Positions 1-7,128 are shown, numbered from the stretch's first letter. The stretch is 11,403 nt of DNA from an uncultured Porphyromonas sp. (GCF_934359325.1 NZ_CAKRLH010000041.1:1-11403), one strand, 5' to 3'. The notes: generated from the sequence alone by a model not told the origin. Translations and numbers: made by a program.

Positions 1-36
1 TCATTTGGGGGGATCGAAGAGGTGAGTCTGGTCGAC

Positions 37-98
37 GCGAGAGTCCCCCTCCACCCCCAAAGGGGGGATGGGGGCGGAGGACTCTCGCCAAACTTTTT
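37..98 (+). terminator. GC-rich hairpin followed by a T-run, probable terminator of an off-window plus-strand gene
   Basis: Outer arms GCGAGAGTCC (37-46) and GGACTCTCGC (79-88) pair perfectly over 10 bp. Inside, after a CCC bulge, 50-52 pair with 76-78 and 54-58 (CCCCC) pair with 70-74, leaving an 11-nt loop. A run of five T follows at 94-98. This is the form of a Rho-independent terminator on the plus strand, although the 5-nt spacer between stem and T-run is longer than usual. It could instead be a dispersed GC-rich palindrome that does not act as a terminator. Confidence 0.5.
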
Positions 99-150
99 CC
101 TCTAGTGTTGCACTTCGAAGTTGAACCTAGGCGGAGGGATCTGCCCTCAG

Positions 151-233
151 ACTAAACCCGGTATTAGTGATCACTATTACCGGTATTAGTCGACACTAAA
201 CCCGGTAATAGATAACACTAAACCCGATAATAG
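151..233. repeat. Array 1 of 22-bp palindromic repeats (4 units)
   Basis: Four units have centres exactly 22 bp apart: CCGG at 158-161, 180-183 and 202-205, and a CCGA variant at 224-227. The core is an imperfect dyad, ACTAAACCCGGTATTAGT in unit 1, which fits ACTAANNCCGGNNTTAGT. Units 1, 3 and 4 carry an ACTAAACCCG left arm; unit 2 is a hybrid with ACTATTACCGG on the left. Units 1 and 2 are joined by a second palindrome, TAGTGATCACTA, centred 11 bp from each CCGG. There is no unique spacer sequence, so this is not a CRISPR. A related array lies at 7068-7128. Confidence 0.85.
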
Positions 234-386
234 AAGTTACGGCTTGCTTCTCGCCGATAACCAATACATTGGCCTCCTCGTCGGTGATTAGGTGAATGAC
301 GTGAGGTCGAAGACTCTGATTCGATACTGCCGTATGTCGGCACCGGCTTTTTCAGGACAAGACTTTCTCGCTATATTGTGCTCGCC

Positions 387-1454
387 ATGAGAAGATATCT
401 CTTAGTCATAGACTCCTTCAAGGGGTGCCTTACTTCGCCGGTGGCAGAGGCGGTAGTCGCTAAGACGATCAGCTGCTACGATCCTTGCGCCGAGGTGGTC
501 TCAATCCCTGTCTCGGACGGCGGGGAGGGAATGCTGGATGCGTTCCTTGAGGTGATGGGAGGAGATCGGCTGGCTCTCCGGGTGAGGGATCCGCTGGGGA
601 GTCCGATCACTGCCTCCTACGGTGTCACGAGGGAGGGGGTGGCTCTCATCGAGTCAGCTCAGGCCGTGGGGCTCCACCTTGTCCCGCCCGATCGGCGTAA
701 TCCGCTCGTGGCCTCCTCGTATGGGGTGGGAGAGATGATCACCGATGCCTACCGGCGAGGTTGTCGACGATTTATCGTGGGACTGGGAGGTACCGCCACC
801 TGCGACGGTGGTGTGGATATGCTGCGGGCGCTGGCTGATGCTCTCGGGGTGGAGTGGGAGGAGCTCGGTGAAGCACTGAGCGACTGTCACTTCGTCCTGG
901 CGAGTGATGTGACCAATCCGCTCTGTGGCCCTCACGGTGCGGCTCGCGTCTTTGCTCCACAGAAGGGTGCGACCCCTGCAATGGTCTCGGAGATCGAGGG
1001 GAGGATGCGAGAGTTGGCAGCTGAAGCAGCTGATCACCTTGGCTACGATCGCAGTCGAGAGCCGGGTGCAGGAGCGGCGGGCGGACTGGGCTACGCCTTT
1101 ATGCAATTCCTCGGAGCGGAGTGCCGGTCGGGTATCGACCTGCTTCTGGAGTACCTGCACTTTGATGACCTCATCTGCAGTGCCGACTGTGTGATCACCG
1201 GTGAGGGGAGTGCTGATGAGCAGACGCTGATGGGGAAGTTGCCCTACGGCATCATGAGACGTGCCCGCTCCGCCGGAGTGCCTACCTGGCTCGTGGCCGG
1301 TCGGATCGGGGCGAAGGATAAGTTGCTTGCCGCCGGCTTCGATCGTGTCGCCTGTATCAATCCGTCCGGGACTCCGCCGGAGGTGGCGATGAGACCGGAA
1401 GTGGCTCGGGCAAATCTGAGTAGAACCATACTCTCGCTCCTTAGTGGAGAGTAG
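387..1454 (+). CDS. Glycerate kinase (GlxK/GarK family)
   Basis: Phosphorylates D-glycerate with ATP, feeding the product into lower glycolysis; a cytoplasmic enzyme. Family blocks appear in order: DSFKG (residues 9-13), PVSDGGEGML (41-50), IESAQAVGL (88-96), GLGGTATCDGG (132-142), SDVTNPLCGPHGAARVFAPQKGA (about 173-195), PGAGAAGGLGY (226-236) and ITGEGSADEQT (270-280) followed by GK.P. The length, 355 aa, is slightly under the roughly 375-380 usual for the family. I chose ATG at 387 over an in-frame GTG at 378 because it puts the first conserved strand (RRYLLVIDSFKG) at the very N-terminus, as in relatives. No Shine-Dalgarno is visible. Where many relatives have TNDGG this protein has TCDGG. 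Whether it makes 2- or 3-phosphoglycerate cannot be told from sequence, so no symbol is given. Confidence 0.93.
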   Translation: MRRYLLVIDSFKGCLTSPVAEAVVAKTISCYDPCAEVVSIPVSDGGEGMLDAFLEVMGGDRLALRVRDPLGSPITASYGVTREGVALIESAQAVGLHLVPPDRRNPLVASSYGVGEMITDAYRRGCRRFIVGLGGTATCDGGVDMLRALADALGVEWEELGEALSDCHFVLASDVTNPLCGPHGAARVFAPQKGATPAMVSEIEGRMRELAAEAADHLGYDRSREPGAGAAGGLGYAFMQFLGAECRSGIDLLLEYLHFDDLICSADCVITGEGSADEQTLMGKLPYGIMRRARSAGVPTWLVAGRIGAKDKLLAAGFDRVACINPSGTPPEVAMRPEVARANLSRTILSLLSGE

Positions 1455-1484
1455 GAGGAGCTATTGCTCGGAGTGGGAAAAAGT

Positions 1485-1523
1485 AAAGGGGCTGTGTCGA
1501 CCGAAGTCAACACAGCCCCTTTT
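1485..1523. terminator. Bidirectional Rho-independent terminator between glycerate kinase and gap
   Basis: A 13-bp perfect stem, AAAGGGGCTGTGT (1485-1497) with ACACAGCCCCTTT (1510-1522), is capped by a small GAC-CGAA-GTC hairpin. On the plus strand it ends in TTTT. On the minus strand it is followed by TTTACTTTTT (complement of 1478-1487). Its place between two convergent stop codons fits shared use by both genes. Confidence 0.88.
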
Positions 1524-1528
1524 GATCT

Positions 1529-1552
1529 CTACTCCTCCGGGTGGGGGAGTAG
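1529..1552. other. Second hairpin in the convergent gap
   Basis: CTACTCC (1529-1535) pairs with GGAGTAG (1546-1552), and three further pairs (one G-T) extend the stem to 10 bp with a short loop. It lies just after the gap stop codon and has no T-run on either side. It may protect the 3' end of the gap mRNA or assist the main terminator beside it; the role is inferred. Confidence 0.5.
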
Positions 1553-1570
1553 CTTGTGTGATCTGGTTAC

Positions 1571-2593
<1,023 letters not shown>

Positions 2594-2632
2594 TTATGTA
2601 AATTCAGTTACTGGTGTCTATATGTAAGTGAC

Positions 2633-2668
2633 TGCGGTGTGATCCGCAATCATCCATCTTTCGATGGA
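2633..2668 (-). promoter_or_regulatory. Two hairpins in the gap 5' leader
   Basis: TCCATC (2653-2658) pairs with GATGGA (2663-2668) across a TTTC loop, right at the predicted transcript start. TGCGG (2633-2637) pairs with CCGCA (2644-2648). They sit between the -7 box and the ATG. A 5'-end stem can stabilise an abundant mRNA; the second could affect translation. No known riboswitch fold was recognised. Confidence 0.4.
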
Positions 2669-2676
2669 CAAATATA
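2669..2676 (-). promoter_or_regulatory. gap promoter, -7 box TATATTTG
   Basis: The minus strand reads TATATTTG, a perfect match to the Bacteroidota consensus TAnnTTTG. It lies 87 bases ahead of the gap ATG and 27 bases after the stop of the upstream gene. A T7/AATT-rich stretch lies just upstream (2676-2686). No good -33 TTTG element was found at the usual distance. Confidence 0.7.
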
Positions 2677-2703
2677 ATTAAAAAAATCGGTTTGTCGTCC
2701 CTT

Positions 2704-3225
2704 TTAGCGTTTGAAAAGGCCTTTTCCTATTCCTTTGAAGATCCCCTTAGCTATGCCACGCAGACCGCTCCCGGCTCCTCTCAGAGTGCCGGCAAGTAGG
2801 AGGCTGCTGCCCACGGCCAGTCCGGTGGGGAGGACCACCTCCTGGAGCAGTGAGGACCAGGATGAGTCCTTGATCTTATCCATGATGGAGAGCTTGTCGC
2901 TCTCCTGGTCCTTCCGAAGATCCACGAGGCGACTGGGCTCATGTAACTGCCCCTCCCCGTCGGGATCCATGCGGATGATACGAGTGCGTGGAGTGGCGGC
3001 GGGAGCTTTGATGCCGAGTGCGGAGCCTAATAGCTTAGCTGTCATAGGACTCTTGTCGGCGAGTGCCCTCAGAGCCTCTCCCTTGGCTACTTCGACTCCA
3101 TCGGTACGGAGATAGTCGACGTTATTGAGTATCCTCATCTTACTCTCCTCCGATCGGCTCTCCAGTCGGTGCTTCTGTGCCTCCAGTCGGCTCTTGTAGT
3201 CCGGCTTGTATGCTTTGGTGCTCAT
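2704..3225 (-). CDS. Hypothetical protein with basic glycine-rich C-terminal tail, third gene of the membrane cluster
   Basis: I do not recognise a named family. The 173 aa begin with a strongly charged, probably helical segment (about residues 5-40, containing RLEAQKHRLESRSEESKMRI). A variable middle follows, then one hydrophobic stretch (about 128-148), then a basic glycine-rich tail, RGIAKGIFKGIGKGLFKR (156-173), that could lie on or cross a membrane. The gene starts 33 nt after the PF07332-type gene, so the two are probably co-transcribed. Charged helix, single membrane segment and basic C-terminus, placed right after a PF07332 protein, recall enterobacterial YqjK, though YqjK is only about 100 aa. 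That comparison is inference; no function is assigned. Confidence 0.8.
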   Translation of the reverse strand: MSTKAYKPDYKSRLEAQKHRLESRSEESKMRILNNVDYLRTDGVEVAKGEALRALADKSPMTAKLLGSALGIKAPAATPRTRIIRMDPDGEGQLHEPSRLVDLRKDQESDKLSIMDKIKDSSWSSLLQEVVLPTGLAVGSSLLLAGTLRGAGSGLRGIAKGIFKGIGKGLFKR

Positions 3226-3258
3226 AGTGTCGTCTCTCTATCTGTGAGTGATAGGTGG

Positions 3259-3813
3259 TTACTGGTCCCGGAGGTCATCCTCCTCTCTATACTGATGCAC
3301 CTCCACGACAGGGTGATCCTCCCTCTCGGTGCCGGGGATCACAGACTCGCCGTGGACATCGGTAACGTCGGCCACCATCGTGACCGTAGCGGTCTCGCGA
3401 CGAGCCTCGCCTGCCTCCTCATGCTCCTGCTCCTCCAGCTGGTCCAGCTGCTTGGTTATGATCTTCTCCTCCACTGCACCGATGATCGACTTGCGGAGGA
3501 GTAAGAGAATGAGCTCGATCAGCAGAAACAACCCTACCAGGCAGCCAAATCCTGCTGCCATGGAGGAGACCGTCTCGTAGGCGCCCCAGAGGTCGGAGGC
3601 AAAGATCATGGCAAAAAGAAGGGCAATGACCACCTGGAGGAAAAAGAGCGCCGTCAGCCCGATGACCGCCATGATCAGGTAGTAGACACCTCTCACTCCG
3701 GCAGGGACGCCCTTCTCGATTGCCTGGAGCTTCATCAGCTCGCGCTTGGCATCCAAGAGTGTGAGAGCATCAGACTTAACTTCATCAATGATTTGCTTGA
3801 CTGTCTTTGCCAT
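3259..3813 (-). CDS. Two-TM membrane protein, PF07332 (holin superfamily III / YqjE-like)
   Basis: The 184 aa start with a charged amphipathic helix (residues 1-35). Two long hydrophobic segments follow (about 43-72 and 84-107), then a very acidic C-terminal tail (about 125-184) that is probably cytoplasmic. This layout fits PF07332, often named 'phage holin family' but mostly made of chromosomal inner-membrane proteins such as E. coli YqjE. No lysis gene or phage gene is nearby, so a holin role is unlikely. A weak AAGG lies about 8 nt before the ATG. The gene is preceded by a 123-bp gap with a strong hairpin and followed after 33 nt by the basic-tail protein. The family call is from composition and layout and is moderately sure. 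Confidence 0.85.
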   Translation of the reverse strand: MAKTVKQIIDEVKSDALTLLDAKRELMKLQAIEKGVPAGVRGVYYLIMAVIGLTALFFLQVVIALLFAMIFASDLWGAYETVSSMAAGFGCLVGLFLLIELILLLLRKSIIGAVEEKIITKQLDQLEEQEHEEAGEARRETATVTMVADVTDVHGESVIPGTEREDHPVVEVHQYREEDDLRDQ

Positions 3814-3859
3814 ATATATACCTTCAAGTAAGGTTTATTCTTTACGAGATAAAAGACAA

Positions 3860-3904
3860 ATGGGACAGCGAAGAACCCTCTGGAGGATACTTCGACCATC
3901 CCAT
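3860..3904 (-). other. Nested stem-loop between the YtxH and PF07332 genes
   Basis: Three stacked arms are visible on the plus strand: ATGGGA/TCCCAT (3860-3865 with 3899-3904), CGAAG/CTTCG (3869-3873 with 3890-3894) and CCT/AGG (3877-3879 with 3884-3886) around a CTGG loop. On the transcribed minus strand the structure is followed by TTTGTCTTTTATC. It could be a leaky terminator or an mRNA-processing or stabilising hairpin that sets the YtxH gene's expression apart from that of the next two genes. Confidence 0.5.
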
Positions 3905-3936
3905 CTGAAGATAAGTGGCTCTAAGCAGCAAGGGGG

Positions 3937-4356
3937 TTAGTCCTTGTTGACCTTTTTCTGGGCCTCCTCGGTAAGCTTATCCTTCTGCTCCTTGGCCTCA
4001 GCCTTCAGGTCTTCGAGCTCCTCGTCGGTCAGGTCTGCGACCTTCTGAGCGGAGTCCTTCACCTTATTGCCCAGCTGAGAGGCGGAGTCCTTGACGGTAG
4101 AGTAAATGTCCTCGGCATCGCCCTTGATATCATCCACATAGCGAGAGAGATCGCGTCCTGCCTTACGGGCACGGATACGGCTCTCGTAGTAAGCGTCCTT
4201 GACGTTGCTCTTCACCTTATCTGCGGTGTCAGATACGTCATCAATCAGGTGGTTGCGACGACCCTCATCAGAGAGGTAGGCAATGGCGGCGCCCACAGCT
4301 GATCCCACGAGGAGACCAAGCATAAACTTCACGCCAGAGTTGTTATTGCTGCTCAT
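3937..4356 (-). CDS. YtxH-like membrane-anchored coiled-coil protein
   Basis: The 139 aa have a short polar N-terminus, one glycine- and alanine-rich TM helix (residues 9-28, FMLGLLVGSAVGAAIAYL) and then SDEGRRNHL, a form seen in YtxH-domain proteins (PF12732). The rest (about 35-139) is highly charged, predicted helical, with repeated 11-residue-like patterns (VKSNVKDAY, TVKDSASQLGNKVKDSAQKV). It is rich in Lys, Asp and Glu and contains no Cys. Such proteins are usually envelope- or stress-associated, and their biochemical role is unknown. It is the first gene of the membrane cluster and has its own promoter, with an inverted repeat between the -33 and -7 elements. The same topology is found in the ribosome-associated DUF883 protein YqjD, a structural parallel only. 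Confidence 0.88.
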   Translation of the reverse strand: MSSNNNSGVKFMLGLLVGSAVGAAIAYLSDEGRRNHLIDDVSDTADKVKSNVKDAYYESRIRARKAGRDLSRYVDDIKGDAEDIYSTVKDSASQLGNKVKDSAQKVADLTDEELEDLKAEAKEQKDKLTEEAQKKVNKD

Positions 4357-4432
4357 AATTACTGTTTTCTGTCTTATTAAGTCCTTGGTTTAGCTATTGT
4401 CGAGAGAGGAAGTATCTCCTCTATCTTCTGTA

Positions 4433-4459
4433 CAAATATACCTTTTTTCTGGTATACAA
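4433..4459 (-). promoter_or_regulatory. Promoter of the YtxH-led cluster, with overlapping inverted repeat
   Basis: The minus strand carries TATATTTG (4440 to 4433), a perfect TAnnTTTG -7 box, with TTG at 4459-4457 as a candidate -33 element, 16 nt apart. An inverted repeat, TATACC (4437-4442) and GGTATA (4451-4456) separated by 8 nt, fills the spacer and overlaps the -7 box, where a repressor could act. A leader hairpin, AGAGGA/TCCTCT (4405-4410 with 4417-4422), lies downstream. The leader would be about 70 nt. Confidence 0.65.
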
Positions 4460-4503
4460 CTAATTCTGTCGTTGTAAATAGTCCTAATAGACCCTGTTGA
4501 TTC

Positions 4504-5352
4504 TTAGGCGCCCACTCGCCGGTCCAGGTAGTCCTCCACCAGAGGCAGATCTCCCGGCTCGGTCTCATCGGGATGGCGAAGCCGAAGCTGTGCGAGACAG
4601 ATCCGAGTGAGACAGACATTTCGCCAGCCGACGATGTCCAGCACCTCCATGTCGTCCGGACTGATCCCGGTGTACTCATTGGTCAGCGCCTTGAGCGATC
4701 GGTAGTGGTGTCTCCAGTGCGGATCGAGTGCGGCACTGAGCACCATGGTGCAGATCGCTTCCTTATGCTTGAGCCAGTACTCTGCAGTCGGGTGAAGCCT
4801 CCGTAGGGCAGCAAGCAGGATGCTCATGTCGAAGCGGACATTGTGGCACACGATCACGGAGGAGTGCTTGATCAGGGGCAAAAGGGTCTCCATGAGCTCC
4901 TCCTCGCTCTTCCCCATGATCCGAAGGGTGTGCGTGTCGAGGTGATGGACCCTCATGGCCTCTTCGCTCCCCGCATCCGGCTGGTCCACAAGCGCCACGC
5001 CGTGACACAGCTCTCGATACCGGTCGTCCAGCCCGAGCCAGGCAGCCTGTACGATGCGATCCTCCCTCCCCGGCTCGATGGAGAGTCCCGTGGTCTGGAG
5101 GTCGAGGATCAGATAGCGCGGGTAGAGCTCAGGATCCCTTGCTCTCAGCTCCGCAAGCTCATCCGGCGGCACTGTGGGTGGCTGTAACTGTCGGAGCAGA
5201 TCCTTGTAGTCGATAGAGTGAGTCGACATTGTGATGACAGGCTTGCTGTTGCTTATGTGGGAATTGCGTCTCGCTTTACGTAAAACAAGATCGCCGAGGA
5301 GCAGGATAACCAGCACCACGGCGATAATGATAAGGACTCCACTGAGGCTCAT
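4504..5352 (-). CDS. Membrane-anchored DEDDh exonuclease-fold protein, probably inactive
   Basis: The 282 aa open with a TM helix (about residues 5-24) followed by positive charges (RKARRN), which would place the rest in the cytoplasm. Residues 79-260 resemble the RNase T/DnaQ-type 3'-5' exonuclease fold: LILDLQTTGL (81-90), the HHLD region (136-139), CHNVRFD (169-175), and ICTMVLSAALDPHW..HYRSLKAL. The acidic DxE of motif I is D84-L-Q86, so the second acid is lost. Motif II Asp175 is kept. Where motif III should have HxxxxD, the sequence is WRNVCL (243-248), lacking both residues. Loss of nuclease activity is therefore likely, with binding possibly kept. The gene starts 9 nt after proS and is surely co-transcribed. 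Met42 is an alternative start that would drop the TM helix; the coherent hydrophobic segment and tight spacing favour the longer form. Confidence 0.87.
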   Translation of the reverse strand: MSLSGVLIIIAVVLVILLLGDLVLRKARRNSHISNSKPVITMSTHSIDYKDLLRQLQPPTVPPDELAELRARDPELYPRYLILDLQTTGLSIEPGREDRIVQAAWLGLDDRYRELCHGVALVDQPDAGSEEAMRVHHLDTHTLRIMGKSEEELMETLLPLIKHSSVIVCHNVRFDMSILLAALRRLHPTAEYWLKHKEAICTMVLSAALDPHWRHHYRSLKALTNEYTGISPDDMEVLDIVGWRNVCLTRICLAQLRLRHPDETEPGDLPLVEDYLDRRVGA

Positions 5353-5361
5353 CGAACCAAA

Positions 5362-6843
5362 TCAGTAGGAGCAGGCAAAGAGCACCCGGCGCTCTGAGGG
5401 CTTTCCGGTGAGGATATCCTTACCGGGTTCGTCAGGCTGCCCAAGTGGGATGCAGCGGATCGTCGCCTTGGTTAGCTCCTTGATCCGCGCCTCTGTCTCG
5501 GCTGTCCCGTCCCAGTGAGCCATGACGAAGCCACCGGCCTCGACCTTCTCGCAAAAGTCGTCCCAGTCGTCGCAGCTGTAGGTGTGCGCGGTGCGGAAGT
5601 CCAGCGCCCTCTGGTAGAGGTTCTCCTGGATCTGGTCCAGCAGCTCCTCGACACGCTTGCCGATGCCCTCGTAGGGCACGGTCTCCTTCTCCAGCGTATC
5701 CCGGCGCATCACCTCGATCGTCCCCTCCTCGACGTCGCGCGGTCCGAGGGCAAGGCGAACCGGTACACCCTTCATCTCATACTCAGAGAATTTCCATCCC
5801 GGCTTCTTATTGTCCGCATCGTCGTACTTCACCTTGATGTCGTGATCGCGAAGCTCCTTGATGAGCGGCTCCACCAGCTCGGAGATCTGCGCACGCTCCT
5901 CGTCACTCTTGTAGATCGGTATGATCACCACATCGATCGGAGCCAGTGCGGGAGGCAGTACCAGACCATTGTCATCTGAGTGAGTCATGATGAGGGCGCC
6001 CATCAGTCGGGTCGATACGCCCCACGAGGTGGCCCATACCAGCTTCTCCTCGCCATCCTTGTCGGCAAAGGTGACATCAAAGGCCTTGGCAAAGTTTTGC
6101 CCCAAGAAGTGTGACGTACCGCTCTGCAGCGCCTTGCCATCCTGCATCATCGCCTCAATGGTATATGTGTCGATAGCGCCGGCAAAGCGCTCGGTAGGCG
6201 TCTTCACGCCGCGGATGACCGGCATCGCCATCTTCTTCTCGGCAAAGTCGGCATACACCCTCAGCATCTGCCGAGCTCGCTCCTGTGCCTCCTCCTCGGT
6301 GGCATGGGCGGTGTGACCTTCCTGCCAGAGGAACTCGCTCGTGCGGAGGAAGAGTCGGGTGCGCATCTCCCAGCGCATGACGTTGCACCACTGGTTGCAG
6401 AGCAATGGGAGGTCGCGCCAGGAGTGGATCCAGTTCTTGTACGTATTCCAGATCACCGTTTCAGAGGTGGGGCGGATGATCAGCTCCTCGTCGAGCTTAG
6501 CCTCGGGGTCCACGACGACAGCGGACTCATCCTCTGTAGCCTTAAGCCGGTAGTGGGTCACCACGGCGCACTCCTTGGCGAAGCCCTTGACGTGCTCTGC
6601 CTCGCGGCTGAGGAAGGACTTGGGAATCAGGAGAGGGAAATAGGCGTTGCTGACGCCGGTCTCCTTAAATGACTTGTCGAGGAGCTCTTTCATCCGCTCC
6701 CAGATAGCAAAGCCGTATGGCTTGATGACCATACAGCCGCGGACGGCAGCGTTCTCCGCCAGGTCAGCCTTGAGTACGATGTCGTTGTACCATTGGGAGT
6801 AGTTCTCTGACCGGGGGGTGATTGCCTTGATTTTCTTGGCCAT
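5362..6843 (-). CDS. proS: Prolyl-tRNA synthetase, archaeal/eukaryote type (type 3)
   Basis: Charges tRNA-Pro with proline in the cytoplasm; a class II aminoacyl-tRNA synthetase. At 493 aa it lacks the large editing insertion of the E. coli type. Visible blocks are [20 protein letters not shown] (124-143), motif 2 [14 protein letters not shown] (165-178), [16 protein letters not shown] (242-257), motif 3 [19 protein letters not shown] (275-293), the anticodon-binding part [20 protein letters not shown] (346-365), and the C-terminal domain ending in the typical terminal Tyr (RRVLFACSY). ATG at 6843 is preferred over an in-frame TTG at 6855, which adds only four residues ahead of the usual [11 protein letters not shown] start. 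It is first in an operon with the exonuclease-fold gene. Confidence 0.97.
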   Translation of the reverse strand: MAKKIKAITPRSENYSQWYNDIVLKADLAENAAVRGCMVIKPYGFAIWERMKELLDKSFKETGVSNAYFPLLIPKSFLSREAEHVKGFAKECAVVTHYRLKATEDESAVVVDPEAKLDEELIIRPTSETVIWNTYKNWIHSWRDLPLLCNQWCNVMRWEMRTRLFLRTSEFLWQEGHTAHATEEEAQERARQMLRVYADFAEKKMAMPVIRGVKTPTERFAGAIDTYTIEAMMQDGKALQSGTSHFLGQNFAKAFDVTFADKDGEEKLVWATSWGVSTRLMGALIMTHSDDNGLVLPPALAPIDVVIIPIYKSDEERAQISELVEPLIKELRDHDIKVKYDDADNKKPGWKFSEYEMKGVPVRLALGPRDVEEGTIEVMRRDTLEKETVPYEGIGKRVEELLDQIQENLYQRALDFRTAHTYSCDDWDDFCEKVEAGGFVMAHWDGTAETEARIKELTKATIRCIPLGQPDEPGKDILTGKPSERRVLFACSY

Positions 6844-6880
6844 ATTCTTTGGCAATTAGATTGAAACTATGTTTAGGTGA

Positions 6881-6888
6881 CAAAGGTA
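6881..6888 (-). promoter_or_regulatory. proS promoter, -7 box TACCTTTG
   Basis: The minus strand reads TACCTTTG, a perfect TAnnTTTG match, 37 bases before the proS ATG. The leader would be about 30 nt, too short for a T-box. The nearest upstream TTG is 25 nt away (6914-6916), farther than the usual -33 spacing, so the -33 element is unclear. Confidence 0.65.
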
Positions 6889-7064
6889 CCACTTTTTGTA
6901 TATCCTTAGTGAACAAGCGGCTAATTCGCATTTTGATGTGCCGAGACGGGGGCGGGTAGGGAAATGGGGTTTGCTGATGTGGGGGAGTGAGGAGAAATGG
7001 AGGGCTAGACTATTGCCGAACATAGAGTTCACTCATACCGGTTGAGGCATCAGGTCTGCGCCCC

Positions 7065-7107
7065 AAAACTAAACCCGGTATTAGTGTTCACTATTACCGG
7101 GTTTAGT
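7065..7107 (-). terminator. Candidate terminator of the phosphate operon formed by array units 1-2
   Basis: On the minus strand, arms at 7107-7089 and 7086-7068 form a 19-bp stem (one mismatch) and continue straight into TTT (complement of 7065-7067), giving TTTAGTTTT. It lies 128 bases after the histidine kinase stop codon and before the proS promoter. The 2-nt loop means the apex must open a few pairs. Termination is inferred from shape and place only. Confidence 0.4.
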
Positions 7108-7128
7108 GATCACTAATACCGGGTTTAG
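7068..7128. repeat. Array 2 of 22-bp palindromic repeats (3 clear units, degenerate flanks)
   Basis: CCGG centres lie at 7075-7078, 7097-7100 and 7119-7122, exactly 22 bp apart. Unit 1 reads ACTAAACCCGGTATTAGT; units 2 and 3 are inverted (ACTATTACCGGGTTTAGT and CACTAATACCGGGTTTAG). Unit 1 (7069-7086) and unit 3 (7111-7128) form a perfect 18-bp inverted repeat. Units 1 and 2 form a 19-bp stem with one mismatch and a TT loop. Degenerate copies follow: CCGG at 7143-7146 (24 bp on) and TCGG at 7165-7168 (22 bp on). The junction palindrome TAGTGATCACTA recurs at 7105-7116. Confidence 0.85.

Larger units (their letters stand above)
1..386. other. Intergenic region left of the glycerate kinase gene
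   Basis: This 386-base stretch has no convincing gene. It holds a GC-rich hairpin with a T-run (37-98), an array of four 22-bp palindromic units (151-233) and a short palindrome CCAATACATTGG (261-272). No perfect TAnnTTTG box was found ahead of glycerate kinase; the nearest is an imperfect TATATTG at 372-378, only 8 bases before the chosen ATG. A minus-strand reading frame from 351 to 196 stays open but has no ordinary start codon before its middle. The gene to the left lies outside the window. Confidence 0.7.

Noticed and set aside
151..233. CRISPR array at the 22-bp repeats
   Set aside because: The units are contiguous palindromes with no unique spacers, the period is far too short, and no cas gene is present.
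378..386. GTG start for glycerate kinase at 378
   Set aside because: It adds three residues that relatives lack and overlaps a possible -7-like TATATTG; ATG at 387 is the better start.
3259..3813. Phage holin and a prophage remnant
   Set aside because: PF07332 carries a holin name but includes many chromosomal membrane proteins. No endolysin, integrase or structural gene is nearby and the flanking genes are housekeeping.
6843..6855. TTG start for proS at 6855
   Set aside because: It adds only four residues (MPKN) before an ATG that matches the usual N-terminus; TTG is the poorer start.
6844..6890. T-box or other tRNA-sensing leader ahead of proS
   Set aside because: The predicted leader is only about 30 nt, with no stem I, specifier loop or T-box sequence.
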